From a virus, in the IMG/VR virus record IMGVR_UViG_3300044845_000022, positions 1 to 26,349 of that record: a DNA stretch of 26,349 nucleotides. One strand, given 5' to 3'. Position 1 is the first letter of the stretch; every line of letters begins with the position of its first letter. Of this stretch, positions 1 through 7,318 are shown one piece after another. Both the position numbers and the translations under genes were made by a program. The notes beneath the pieces are model-generated. The model was not told where the DNA came from, ran no database searches, and saw nothing but the letters and a program-made list of their open reading frames with translations.

Positions 1-91
1 CGGCGGCAATTCCGCCAATTTCGGTTGGCATTCCTTCGCCGGTGGCCCTTGCATGGACAGTTCCGGTGAATGTTCTTTTTTCTTGTTTCAT
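1..91 (-). CDS. Prohead protease, N-terminal fragment (duplicate of the right-end gene)
   Basis: The ATG lies at 91-89 and the frame runs off the window start after about 30 codons. It is the same sequence as the first codons of the complete protease gene at 26298-25687. The ATG shares one base with the portal stop codon (TAATG), which suggests coupled translation. This is not a separate gene; it is the overlap copy. Confidence 0.9.
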   Translation of the reverse strand, partial: MKQEKRTFTGTVHARATGEGMPTEIGGIAA

Positions 92-142
92 TATAAATTG
101 GTTTGATTATTGATGCCGCTTGGGTTGTTTGTTTTATCGACT
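1..142. repeat. Left copy of the terminal overlap that closes the genome
   Basis: Bases 1-142 are repeated at 26208-26349 with one difference (G at 127, A at 26334). The repeat covers the start of the prohead protease gene and the end of the portal gene, which join correctly across it. This is what an assembler produces from a circular or circularly permuted molecule. It is read here as an assembly overlap and not as a biological terminal repeat, because it has no boundary feature and ends in mid-gene. Confidence 0.9.
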
Positions 143-1374
143 GATGCCATTAGTTGTTCAATTTTCGCATCCATAAATGCATCCATTTTGGATGATGGCA
201 TCAAATTGGCTTCGATCAAATATTCGTCGCCTCCTTCAAATCCATTTGCATCTTCGAATTCGCGGGCCTCATTCCTTGACAACCAACCACCGCGGATTCC
301 TTTATTGTAGAAATCGGCGCGATCATTTGCGCTGGCCCTTAGCAATGAATTGAAATTGAATTTGAAATAATAAACCGACTTGTCATATTCGGTTAACAAT
401 TTGCGCTGAAATTCTTGTTCGATATTGATCGCATATGCCATCAATGTCCGCATATAGAAATCTTGATATTCTTGTTCCACCGATGATTGTGTCCCATCCT
501 TGGCACCAATCATTGATGCTGGCACCCCAAAAATCCGCGCGATTTCTTCGGAATCAAATTTCCTTGTGTCCAAATATTGCGCTTCCTCCGGTGTCAATGA
601 CAATTTTTCCATCTTGATGCCTTGTGGCAACACTGTTGATCGCGCCGCCCCATCAATAACATCATCCAATGATTTTTTCAATGGTCCGGCTTGTTCCGGT
701 TTGATTTGCGAATCCGATGTCAAAAGGAATTTTAACACCCCATTTTTGTAAACACCCGCATTTCCTGAAATTGCCGCCAAATCAATTCCCAATGTTTCGG
801 CATGCAAAACAATTGGTGAAACACCGGCCAATGGATTGTCCAAACATTGACCTTTAAAATGCAACATGTCAACCGCCGGAATAACCGATGGGTAACCCGG
901 CGCGCTGCACTTATAGAACAATTGGCCGTCTTGCAATGCCGGTGTAATGAAATCAGGTGAAATCGGATGCAATTCGACGGCCAAAAATCTTGCATCGCGG
1001 TTGATGAATGCATATGCATTCCCGCGCAATGCCAAATCGGATGTCATATATTTCATGAAATCGAATTGTGTCTGATATGCATTTGGCTCATTCAAAACCG
1101 GTGTTGTGTAGTGAATCACCACAGTTTCGCGGGATTTGCCATCAAATTTGTACAATTTAAGGTTCAAACCGGCGATTCCATCGGCAATCACTCGAACACA
1201 TGCATGGACTGATGCAATTGATAATGCCGTCCGCGGATTGACCGCCTGACCGCTTTTTGTTTGATAGCCAAAAACACTATTCAAAGAATTCATCAACCAT
1301 TCGGTTGGTTGCGATAATGACGACCGCTTTTCAATTCCTTTGAACCCAAACAACCTTTTTACACTAAATTGCAT
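91..1374 (-). CDS. Portal protein, HK97 family
   Basis: This 427-residue protein should form the dodecameric ring at one capsid vertex through which DNA is packaged and to which the tail connects. Length and sequence pattern fit the HK97-type portal family. Near residues 50-75 there is the segment ALSIASVHACVRVIADGIAG, matching the typical portal 'sAVwACVrvIAd' region. In the C-terminal half, FGVPASMIG followed by a Gln/Glu-rich helix (SSVEQEYQDFY) matches the conserved family segment before the crown. It lies after the large terminase and directly before the prohead protease (TAATG overlap), the standard packaging-head order. The last residues are Asn/Thr-rich and probably disordered. The ATG at 1374 has no clear ribosome-binding site, as is usual here. 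Confidence 0.93.
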   Translation of the reverse strand: MQFSVKRLFGFKGIEKRSSLSQPTEWLMNSLNSVFGYQTKSGQAVNPRTALSIASVHACVRVIADGIAGLNLKLYKFDGKSRETVVIHYTTPVLNEPNAYQTQFDFMKYMTSDLALRGNAYAFINRDARFLAVELHPISPDFITPALQDGQLFYKCSAPGYPSVIPAVDMLHFKGQCLDNPLAGVSPIVLHAETLGIDLAAISGNAGVYKNGVLKFLLTSDSQIKPEQAGPLKKSLDDVIDGAARSTVLPQGIKMEKLSLTPEEAQYLDTRKFDSEEIARIFGVPASMIGAKDGTQSSVEQEYQDFYMRTLMAYAINIEQEFQRKLLTEYDKSVYYFKFNFNSLLRASANDRADFYNKGIRGGWLSRNEAREFEDANGFEGGDEYLIEANLMPSSKMDAFMDAKIEQLMASVDKTNNPSGINNQTNL

Positions 1375-1414
1375 GGGGCGAATTTATTTTGTTTCCAATT
1401 AACATTTGCAACAA

Positions 1415-1612
1415 TTATCGATTTGTTTTGAGCCATCGCGACAACATGGATCGAAAAACTGTGTAATCGCGGAACCTTGGGCGATCAAAAACCGCCTTGT
1501 GTCTTTTTTCAATTTCTTCATATGATTCGCGATATGTCTTGTGTTTTGGTAATTCCTTGTAGTATTCATTCATGAATTCATCAAGATATGTTAACCATGC
1601 ATCGGATTTCAT
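1415..1612 (-). CDS. Small hypothetical protein between terminase and portal
   Basis: A 65-residue, charged protein, rich in Lys, Arg, Glu and aromatic residues, with no membrane segment or signal peptide and no family I recognise. It is probably mostly helical. It starts at an ATG 12 bases after the TerL stop and ends 40 bases before the portal start, so it is co-transcribed with the packaging genes. Its position is conserved-looking operon space with no competing frame on either strand, which supports a real gene. A packaging or head accessory role is only a guess from position. Confidence 0.7.
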   Translation of the reverse strand: MKSDAWLTYLDEFMNEYYKELPKHKTYRESYEEIEKRHKAVFDRPRFRDYTVFRSMLSRWLKTNR

Positions 1613-1624
1613 CTTTTTATTTTT

Positions 1625-3262
1625 TTATAGTGATACAAACCAAAAATCGGTGTTTTGTTCCTTGGCCGCCGATTGCATCGCGGTCCCTAATGCCATCACA
1701 ACTGAAACCGGCCCATCCACTTTGTCACCTGATTTGGCTTTGTCGATTTTGACATTGCCGGCCGGATCGGTTCGCAATAAGACATTCGACATCATCCATC
1801 GGGTGACGGGGTTGCCGGCATGCCTTAATTGTTTATTCTTCACCATTCTTTCCAATTCCTTGGTTGGTGTTGACATGCTTACAAAACCTTGACCAAATGG
1901 AAACATTGTGATGCCTTCATTTTGTAATTCAATAACCAACTGCGATGCATTGAATCTATCGAATGCAATGTCCTTGATGTCATATTCCGTCGCTAACTGC
2001 ACAATTTTGGCCTTAATGAATGAATAATCCGTCACATTGCCTTCGGTTGCAACAATAAAGCCATCGGCGATCCATTGCCGGATTGAATTGCCCGCCGCAT
2101 CATTTCTTTTGCGCGCTGAATCTTCGGGTAAAAAATACCATGTCCGGATCGCATGCATTGCTGGGAAATATAGTGTTAATGCACAAAAATCGCCGGTTGA
2201 TGCCAAATCCAATCCGCCAAAACAATATTCACCTTTCAAATCATCATCGCCACTGCATTCGCGCCAAATGTCATCAGCGATCCAAGTCAATTCGGTGTCG
2301 GTCCAAACATTTAACAATTTAGTTTTGAATTCAACTTCTTTGCCCGCATATTCTTTCGCCTCGGTCAATGCTTGTTCCAATTTCCTTGGGTATACCGAAA
2401 CACCCCAATTTGGATTGGCCTTCGCCCAAACTTTGTCATCCATCCAATCATCGCCGGAATCAAGGGTATAAATCATTGAAAACAATGCATCATCTTTGAT
2501 CGCGCCATTCAAGACATTCACACAATATCCGCGATGGCGGAAACATGCCGATTCCTTATTGAATCCGGCGGTTGTGATGGTAAACAACAAAGGTTGTCGC
2601 CTTGCACCCATTGAATTGAAAATTACATTGTACAATTCATCATTAGGATGTGCATGGTATTCATCAATCACCGCCATATGGGTGTTCAATCCATCTTGTT
2701 TGTTTGGATTCCATTCAAGGGGTTTGTACAAATTTTGTTCGTGAATGATCCGGCGGTTGTTCACTGAATTGTTGACGATCACCGCATCTTTCAACCAATC
2801 GGTGTTTTGGCACATGCGGACCGATTCGCCAAAAACCATCATCGCCTGATCCAACTTTGTCGCCGCTGAATAAATTTGCGCACCCGCTTCATCATCAGCA
2901 ATCAAGCCATAAAGCATGACGGCGGATGAAAAGGTTGATTTGCCATTCTTTCGCGGAACTTCAATATAGGCGCGGCTAAATCTTCGCGATCCATCAGGAT
3001 TCAAAAATCCAAAAAGATTCCAAATGATGAAGGTTTGCCATGGTTCCAATATAAATTTATTGCCGGCATGCTCACCGGTGGTGTGTTCCAATTCTTCAAT
3101 GAAATTGATGGCATGCATTGCATAACCTTCATTGAAATCATATTTGCCCAAATCATCAATATATCTTTGACATGCCGATTTCACCAATTCACATGCATGA
3201 ATTTTTCCTGAAATGACATCCAAGGAATATTGATGGCCCTTATTTTGGAACTTGGGATTCAA
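1625..3262 (-). CDS. terL: Terminase large subunit (ATPase and nuclease)
   Basis: The DNA-packaging motor, 545 residues. The ATPase domain has a Walker A-like VPRKNGKST at 102-110 and Walker B with catalytic acid MAVIDEYH at 196-203. An RNase H-fold nuclease follows, with plausible metal-binding aspartates D352 (GGLDLASTGDF), D435 (IAFDRF) and D516 (GDKVDGPVS). The family is Terminase_1 (HK97/phiE125-like), often found in cos phages. Odd point: no ATG is available at the right place. The frame opens after a TAG stop about 15 bases upstream, and the only plausible start is TTG at 3262; the next ATG is codon 48, which would remove conserved N-terminal sequence. The start overlaps the end of the 74-residue gene by 23 bases, so initiation may depend on coupling. 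Confidence 0.95.
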   Translation of the reverse strand: MNPKFQNKGHQYSLDVISGKIHACELVKSACQRYIDDLGKYDFNEGYAMHAINFIEELEHTTGEHAGNKFILEPWQTFIIWNLFGFLNPDGSRRFSRAYIEVPRKNGKSTFSSAVMLYGLIADDEAGAQIYSAATKLDQAMMVFGESVRMCQNTDWLKDAVIVNNSVNNRRIIHEQNLYKPLEWNPNKQDGLNTHMAVIDEYHAHPNDELYNVIFNSMGARRQPLLFTITTAGFNKESACFRHRGYCVNVLNGAIKDDALFSMIYTLDSGDDWMDDKVWAKANPNWGVSVYPRKLEQALTEAKEYAGKEVEFKTKLLNVWTDTELTWIADDIWRECSGDDDLKGEYCFGGLDLASTGDFCALTLYFPAMHAIRTWYFLPEDSARKRNDAAGNSIRQWIADGFIVATEGNVTDYSFIKAKIVQLATEYDIKDIAFDRFNASQLVIELQNEGITMFPFGQGFVSMSTPTKELERMVKNKQLRHAGNPVTRWMMSNVLLRTDPAGNVKIDKAKSGDKVDGPVSVVMALGTAMQSAAKEQNTDFWFVSL

Positions 3263-3464
3263 ACAATGCGATTGCTAAATTTGCCAAATATTGATTTCGG
3301 TATAAATGCGGTTGAATTGACCACAATCCATTTTTATCACAACACCTGAATTCGCCACCTTGACTGCGGGTGATAATGAAATGTTGTCCAAAGGTTTCAA
3401 CCTTAAATTCCAATGTGATGCCTTTTGAATCAATTTCAAATGCGGCTAATATCTTTTTTGCCAT
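3240..3464 (-). CDS. Small hypothetical protein between the terminase subunits
   Basis: A 74-residue protein of mixed alpha/beta character, with no membrane segment and no recognised family. It contains two adjacent cysteines (FRCCDKNG) but no second metal-ligand pair. The ATG shares a base with the TerS stop (TAATG), and its 3' end overlaps TerL, so translation of TerS, this gene and TerL is likely coupled. Its position between the two terminase genes hints at a packaging accessory role, but nothing in the sequence shows one. Confidence 0.75.
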   Translation of the reverse strand: MAKKILAAFEIDSKGITLEFKVETFGQHFIITRSQGGEFRCCDKNGLWSIQPHLYRNQYLANLAIALFESQVPK

Positions 3465-3931
3465 TATGCTGATTTTTTCTTTAATAGTTCCAATTTTGTC
3501 ACTGGCTTTGCATTTGTGTTTGGAATGCGCGCCCGCGCTGATGGGGTGACACCGATCAATTGTCCTAACTGCATTGCTTGCTTAACCAAATTTTGTTTTG
3601 TTGTGAACCATGGATTGACTTTTGGCCCCTGATCGGTTTCAATTACCATCCCTTGTTTTTCCACAACCTTCACCGCCTCATAATAGTTGGCCATGGTTTC
3701 AGAATACATTGCGATGATTCCCAAATCCACCCCGACCAACATATTGATCTTTTTTAATTCCATGCACATTTCATCAAAAACTTTTTTGGCAATTGGTGAT
3801 TTGAATTCGATTTCGGTTGTTGGTTGTTCTGTTGTCATGGTTAATTGCATTTCATTTTCAATAATCCACCTTTTATCGGTCGTTCCTTGAATCTTTTTCA
3901 GTTCGGTTGGTAGTTTGGGTCGCCCTCTCAT
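3464..3931 (-). CDS. terS: Terminase small subunit, P27 family
   Basis: This 155-residue protein would recognise the packaging start site on phage DNA and hand it to TerL. It begins MRGRPKLPTELKKIQGT, the characteristic basic opening of P27-type small terminases. The middle is a helical region with a MANYYEAVKVV segment, and the end has the LGVTPSARARI-like pattern (here IGVTPSARARIP) typical of the family. The Lys-rich C-terminus may contact DNA or TerL. It lies just downstream of a 121 bp gap and an HNH nuclease gene, which is the usual arrangement at cos ends of HK97-like phages. Confidence 0.9.
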   Translation of the reverse strand: MRGRPKLPTELKKIQGTTDKRWIIENEMQLTMTTEQPTTEIEFKSPIAKKVFDEMCMELKKINMLVGVDLGIIAMYSETMANYYEAVKVVEKQGMVIETDQGPKVNPWFTTKQNLVKQAMQLGQLIGVTPSARARIPNTNAKPVTKLELLKKKSA

Positions 3932-4052
3932 TTTGATGCTCTTAAATCGCCTTAAAATTGATTTCTCGCGGATGTGAGAAAGATTGACCCAGTGGTTTGG
4001 GGTCGGTGTGTGTAGATATCAAACCCCCCTATGGGGTCAAATGGGGTATAAT
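3932..4052 (-). other. Non-coding gap between HNH and terS; candidate cos or packaging site
   Basis: This 121 bp gap is one of the longest non-coding stretches. It contains clustered G/C runs unlike the surrounding sequence: GGGGTC twice and GGGGT a third time on the plus strand within about 50 bases, and an inverted ACCCC/GGGGT pair around 4023-4036. The position between HNH and TerS is where cos lies in HK97-type phages, so a packaging signal is reasonable. No TAnnTTTG box was seen on the minus strand here. The cos call is inference from position and base composition only. Confidence 0.3.
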
Positions 4053-4340
4053 TCATAACCTTGATTCCTTTCCTGACTTAACCGCATGACATGAATTGCA
4101 CAATGGTTGCAAGTTATCGCGGTCGGTAAATGATCCACCCAATCGAACCGGATTGATATGATCAACCATTTGTGCGGTGGTGATGTTGTCATTGCTTCGG
4201 CATTCGCGGCACAATGGTTCGTCGCGCAATACTGATTGCCTAATGGCCCGCCATGCGGTTGTATTGTATCTTGGTTCCCGATGGCGATGCGCGGTGTGAA
4301 CATTCGGTCGATGGATCTTTGATGATGGCATGATGGGCAT
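4053..4340 (-). CDS. HNH endonuclease, packaging-associated type
   Basis: A 95-residue stand-alone HNH nuclease. It has a structural zinc site of two CxxC pairs (C44-C47 and C81-C84), the catalytic DH pair D60-H61 (MVDHINPV), N77 and H85 (NLQPLCNSCHAVKS). This size and architecture match the HNH proteins next to the terminase in HK97-like phages (HK97 gp74-like), which assist TerL in cleaving packaged DNA. The gene lies between the methyltransferase and terS. ATGs at 4340 and 4331 are both possible starts. Another frame is open in the same region (4303-4037) but encodes nothing recognisable. Confidence 0.9.
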   Translation of the reverse strand: MPIMPSSKIHRPNVHTAHRHREPRYNTTAWRAIRQSVLRDEPLCRECRSNDNITTAQMVDHINPVRLGGSFTDRDNLQPLCNSCHAVKSGKESRL

Positions 4341-4373
4341 GATGCAAAGTTATATTAAATTATTTGTAAACAA

Positions 4374-5819
4374 TTACAACAATGATTCATTGTCACATTG
4401 CTGAATGGCTTTGAATATTTCGAATGCAACTTGTGGAACTATGGCATTGCCGAATCCTTTGACGGATTCTTGTCGCCACTTTGAAAAGGTAATTCCGTCC
4501 AGTTCGGTGGGAACCCCATCATCTCCGCTACAAATTGGGGATTGAGATGGGAACGCGTCCCAAGAATGTCGTTGACCTGTGAACCCAAATCGTCCCCTTT
4601 CCAATTCTCTGTTTTCCAATGCATTCTTTCGTCCGTTGCTTTCGGTGTTGGCAGTATTCCCATTGACATTGCTCGTGTTAATGTCACCGAGTGCATACTC
4701 CCTTCCTTCACTTGTGTTGATTTCATTGTTGCCGTTGCGTTCGTTGAATCCATTGCCGTTGGTGTTGGCAACATCCCCATCCATTCTATTGATGATTGTT
4801 CCATCATTCTTGCATTCATTTGTTCCGTAACTTGAAATATCTCTGCAATCTTTTGCCATTCCTCTATGCTTGGGTGACTGAATCCTTTTGAATCCTTTCT
4901 GAACCAATGTTCCACTGTTGATAATTTTACATTTATCAATTGTGATAATTCCTTTGAATTCGTTATGCCTCTGATCCAATCTACAAATTCCTTTTGTGGT
5001 GGTAAATTTGTTCTTTTCATCATTGGTTTGTTCGCTAATTCTTGGGCCAACTGTGGATTGCTTTTCAGATATTCCATTTGTATTGCATCCGTCAATGTCT
5101 TTTGAATTGGTTGCCCACTCGAACGATGTGTTGCCCCCATTAACATTTTGGCTGATCCCGTCATGTCCCCATCTTTGCTCGAATCCATCGCGGTTGGTGT
5201 TGGTAGCATTCCAGATTCCACAACATCCCGCAACTTTACACCCCACCTCACTCCCTCCTTGTTGGTTCTGAAATAATTCCCATTCTCCATTTGAACATTG
5301 TTCACACAACCACCCTCGATGTCCGCGGTCCTTGGCGTAGGCAACAAACCATATTCGTTCCCTTCGGTGTGGCGCATTGACACCGGCCGCAGGTATAACA
5401 ACGGGCGCGACTTGATACCCAAGATTTTCCAACTCAACACACACCTCGTCGAATACCATTCCCCCATTCCAACTAAGTAACCCGCGAACATTTTCGCCCA
5501 CAACGAAACGCGGGGAAATTTCTCGTATTGCTCTAAGCATTTCGGGCCACAAATGGCGGTCATCTTCTTTGCCTTTGCGCTTTCCGGCTGATGAATATGG
5601 TTGGCATGGGAATCCCCCAGTGAGAATATCAATTTTGTTTGCATATTTTGTAAAATCAGTTTTTGTTATATCTTCAAATGATTCGGCCTTGGGCCAATAA
5701 TGTTTCAATATTTTTTGTCCAAATGGGTTCCACTCGCAATGGAATACATTTTCCCATCCCATCCATTCGGCCGCTAAATCAAACCCACCAATTCCGGAAA
5801 ACAATGATCCATGTTTCAT
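4374..5819 (-). CDS. DNA (cytosine-5) methyltransferase, overlapped by a second gene in frame +1
   Basis: This 481-residue enzyme should transfer methyl groups from S-adenosylmethionine to cytosine C5 in a specific DNA site. Motifs in order: I FSGIGGFDLA (7-16, cofactor), IV GGFPCQPYS (68-76, catalytic Cys72), VI ENVRG (109-113), VIII RRERIWFVA (152-160) and X GNAIVPQVA (457-465). The part between VIII and X, where target recognition lies, is long and low in complexity, rich in Asn, Thr and Gly, with repeats such as ATNTNRDGF (205-213), ANTNGNGF (351-358) and ANTESNGR (390-397). It does not look like a normal compact target-recognition domain. The same DNA encodes LPTP repeats in the +1 frame, so the odd composition may be a by-product of dual coding. 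It overlaps the helicase stop by ATGA. Likely roles are protection from host restriction or marking of phage DNA. Confidence 0.93.
   Translation of the reverse strand: MKHGSLFSGIGGFDLAAEWMGWENVFHCEWNPFGQKILKHYWPKAESFEDITKTDFTKYANKIDILTGGFPCQPYSSAGKRKGKEDDRHLWPEMLRAIREISPRFVVGENVRGLLSWNGGMVFDEVCVELENLGYQVAPVVIPAAGVNAPHRRERIWFVAYAKDRGHRGWLCEQCSNGEWELFQNQQGGSEVGCKVAGCCGIWNATNTNRDGFEQRWGHDGISQNVNGGNTSFEWATNSKDIDGCNTNGISEKQSTVGPRISEQTNDEKNKFTTTKGICRLDQRHNEFKGIITIDKCKIINSGTLVQKGFKRIQSPKHRGMAKDCRDISSYGTNECKNDGTIINRMDGDVANTNGNGFNERNGNNEINTSEGREYALGDINTSNVNGNTANTESNGRKNALENRELERGRFGFTGQRHSWDAFPSQSPICSGDDGVPTELDGITFSKWRQESVKGFGNAIVPQVAFEIFKAIQQCDNESLL
4439..5644 (-). CDS. Overlapping-frame protein with LPTP repeats and an HTH-like segment, inside the methyltransferase gene
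   Basis: A 401-codon frame with its own ATG at 5644 lies entirely inside the methyltransferase gene, in the +1 frame. The product looks like a real protein: four repeats of the LPTP(T/R/K)(A/T) type at residues 101, 147, 292 and 331, an N-terminal aromatic-rich block (FAGYLVGMGEWYSTR, 53-67), a segment resembling a helix-turn-helix (about 219-270, with KELSQLINVKLSTVEHWFR), and a C-terminal LNPQFVAEMMGFPPNWTELP block (367-386). From memory, proteins with the same PTPT repeats and MGFP ending are deposited next to or inside phage C5 methyltransferase genes; this could not be checked. Function is unknown. A target-recognition partner or regulator of the methyltransferase is a hypothesis. A stop codon (TAA) just upstream in this frame argues for its own start, not frameshifting. 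Confidence 0.7.
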   Translation of the reverse strand: MQTKLIFSLGDSHANHIHQPESAKAKKMTAICGPKCLEQYEKFPRVSLWAKMFAGYLVGMGEWYSTRCVLSWKILGIKSRPLLYLRPVSMRHTEGNEYGLLPTPRTADIEGGCVNNVQMENGNYFRTNKEGVRWGVKLRDVVESGMLPTPTAMDSSKDGDMTGSAKMLMGATHRSSGQPIQKTLTDAIQMEYLKSNPQLAQELANKPMMKRTNLPPQKEFVDWIRGITNSKELSQLINVKLSTVEHWFRKDSKGFSHPSIEEWQKIAEIFQVTEQMNARMMEQSSIEWMGMLPTPTAMDSTNATATMKSTQVKEGSMHSVTLTRAMSMGILPTPKATDERMHWKTENWKGDDLGSQVNDILGTRSHLNPQFVAEMMGFPPNWTELPFQSGDKNPSKDSAMP

Positions 5820-7054
5820 CCTAAAATTTCGGTGTACTTGGTTAACATCCCATCAAAGGTGACCGGAATCATTCCTGATTCGCCATGTCTATTCTTTGCC
5901 ACAATCAATTCAGCATCTTCAATTGGCGGTCGGTCCCTCTCATAATAGGCCGGACGGAATGGAAACAAGACCGCATCGGCATCTTGTTCTATCGCACCTG
6001 ATTCCCTAAGGTCACTAAGCATGGGCCGCTTATCGCTTCTTTCTTCGGGTTTCCTTGACAACTGTGCCAATATCATCACAGTGCAATTCAATTCCTTTGC
6101 CAGCAACTTCAACCCCCTTGATATTTCGGCGATTTCTTGTTCCCTTGAATGCGCTTTGTTCACTCTAATCAATTGAATATAATCAATGATGATCAGGTCT
6201 AACCCATGCTTTGCCTTATGCAATTTGCATTTGCCGCGGATCATGGCCAATGATGTGTCGGCATCATCATCGATGTGGAATGTCATTGGCGGTTGTTTCA
6301 TGAATGCTTCAACCACTTTCATTTCATGTTCAAACATTGTATTGTTTCGGATCCGGTGGTTTGCGATTTGACCAACCAAACTGATATATCTTTTCGCCAA
6401 TTGCTCATTTGACATTTCAAGGGATAGGAATAACACCCGCCCGCCCTTCAATGCAAAGTCATGGGCAAAGGTTAATGCAATTGCAGTTTTTCCCATGCCC
6501 GGCCTACCAGCAACAACAATCAAATCGCCGGCATTATACCCACCAATTGTCGAATCCAATTTGTTCCATCCCGATGATTTGCCGGTCAATTTTTCACCCC
6601 TTGCCATTGATTGGCGAATGGATGTCATGACATTGGATGACACCGCATTGATATCTTTCGGATCATTTCCGACATCAACAACTGATTCATCCAATGCGGA
6701 CTGCAATTTGCTTTTGATATCCAACAACCCACCATCCCAATTGGTTGTTTGTATTTTTGTTTTTAACCCATCCAAGATATAGTCATATTGAATTTCAATG
6801 ATTTGTTTCCTGATATCCGCACCGGACCACACCGATTCGCGATATTGAATTGCCTTGATCAGTTGTTTGCGGTCCAAATGCTTATTCATTGTCATTGGAT
6901 CAACAACATCACCCAGCATGTACACCCTTTGCATGGATGCGATGATTGATTGGTTGTCGGCATCCTTGAACCATTTTGGATTGATCTTGGGCAAATGGTG
7001 ATGCAATTGCTGATAAAACAATATTTGTCCGATTATATATTCTTCATTCTTCAT
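5816..7054 (-). CDS. dnaB: Replicative DNA helicase, DnaB family
   Basis: A hexameric helicase, 412 residues, that unwinds phage DNA at the fork. A reduced N-terminal helical domain (about 1-100) with the YIIGQILFYQQ opening is followed by a linker and a RecA-like ATPase. Walker A is GRPGMGKT (183-190), Walker B LIIIDYIQLI (287-296), with further DnaB signatures QLSRKPEERSDKRPMLSDLR (331-350), SGAIEQDADAV (352-362) and VAKNRHGESG (385-394) near the C-terminus. It is slightly shorter than bacterial DnaB, mostly in the N-terminal domain, as in many phage helicases. The ATG overlaps the upstream small gene (ATGA), and its stop overlaps the methyltransferase start. Loader candidates are encoded just upstream. 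Confidence 0.95.
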   Translation of the reverse strand: MKNEEYIIGQILFYQQLHHHLPKINPKWFKDADNQSIIASMQRVYMLGDVVDPMTMNKHLDRKQLIKAIQYRESVWSGADIRKQIIEIQYDYILDGLKTKIQTTNWDGGLLDIKSKLQSALDESVVDVGNDPKDINAVSSNVMTSIRQSMARGEKLTGKSSGWNKLDSTIGGYNAGDLIVVAGRPGMGKTAIALTFAHDFALKGGRVLFLSLEMSNEQLAKRYISLVGQIANHRIRNNTMFEHEMKVVEAFMKQPPMTFHIDDDADTSLAMIRGKCKLHKAKHGLDLIIIDYIQLIRVNKAHSREQEIAEISRGLKLLAKELNCTVMILAQLSRKPEERSDKRPMLSDLRESGAIEQDADAVLFPFRPAYYERDRPPIEDAELIVAKNRHGESGMIPVTFDGMLTKYTEILG

Positions 7055-7209
7055 TGGATTTGTATCTTTAGGGATTTGACAAATTTATCGAATTGTTCTT
7101 GGGTTACACCCTTGGGTCGATGCATGATGACCAAATTGGTCCGCTTGAATTCATCGAATTTGGAAATGATCCATGCATTGCGCGATGGCTGAATTTTATA
7201 TTTCGCCAT
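7051..7209 (-). CDS. Small hypothetical protein upstream of the helicase
   Basis: A 52-residue protein starting at the ATG at 7209 (MAKYKIQPSRNAW). It contains a motif RPKGVTQEQFDKFVKSLK near the C-terminus that looks like an amphipathic helix. No family is recognised. It overlaps the preceding 40-residue gene by 14 bases and the helicase by ATGA, so it sits in a tightly coupled chain. The frame can be extended upstream to 7266, but that would cover most of the 40-residue gene. A role in replication is suggested only by position. Confidence 0.65.
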   Translation of the reverse strand: MAKYKIQPSRNAWIISKFDEFKRTNLVIMHRPKGVTQEQFDKFVKSLKIQIQ

Positions 7210-7318
7210 TGGCTTGGCTGATAAATAGTGAGCATTCATAATATGTCCCGATGAATATGATTTCACCGCCGGACATCACCGCAAATTTGTTGTGTTTTAA
7301 TTCAGATATAAACATCAT
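7196..7318 (-). CDS. Very small hypothetical protein (40 residues)
   Basis: Two adjacent ATGs at 7318 and 7315 overlap the stop of the preceding replication gene (ATGATG, coupled start). The product is 40 residues with a hydrophobic beta-like pattern (KFAVMSGGEIIFIGTYYECS), but no clear membrane helix. Unrecognised. The overlaps at both ends and the lack of any other frame filling this gap support it as a real gene; there is no other evidence. Confidence 0.5.
   Translation of the reverse strand: MMFISELKHNKFAVMSGGEIIFIGTYYECSLFISQANGEI

Noticed and set aside
4037-4303. Open frame of 88 codons overlapping the HNH gene
   Set aside because: It lies in another frame of a clearly recognised HNH protein, shows no domain-like pattern and has no start signal. 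Unlike the methyltransferase case, its length is not unusual.
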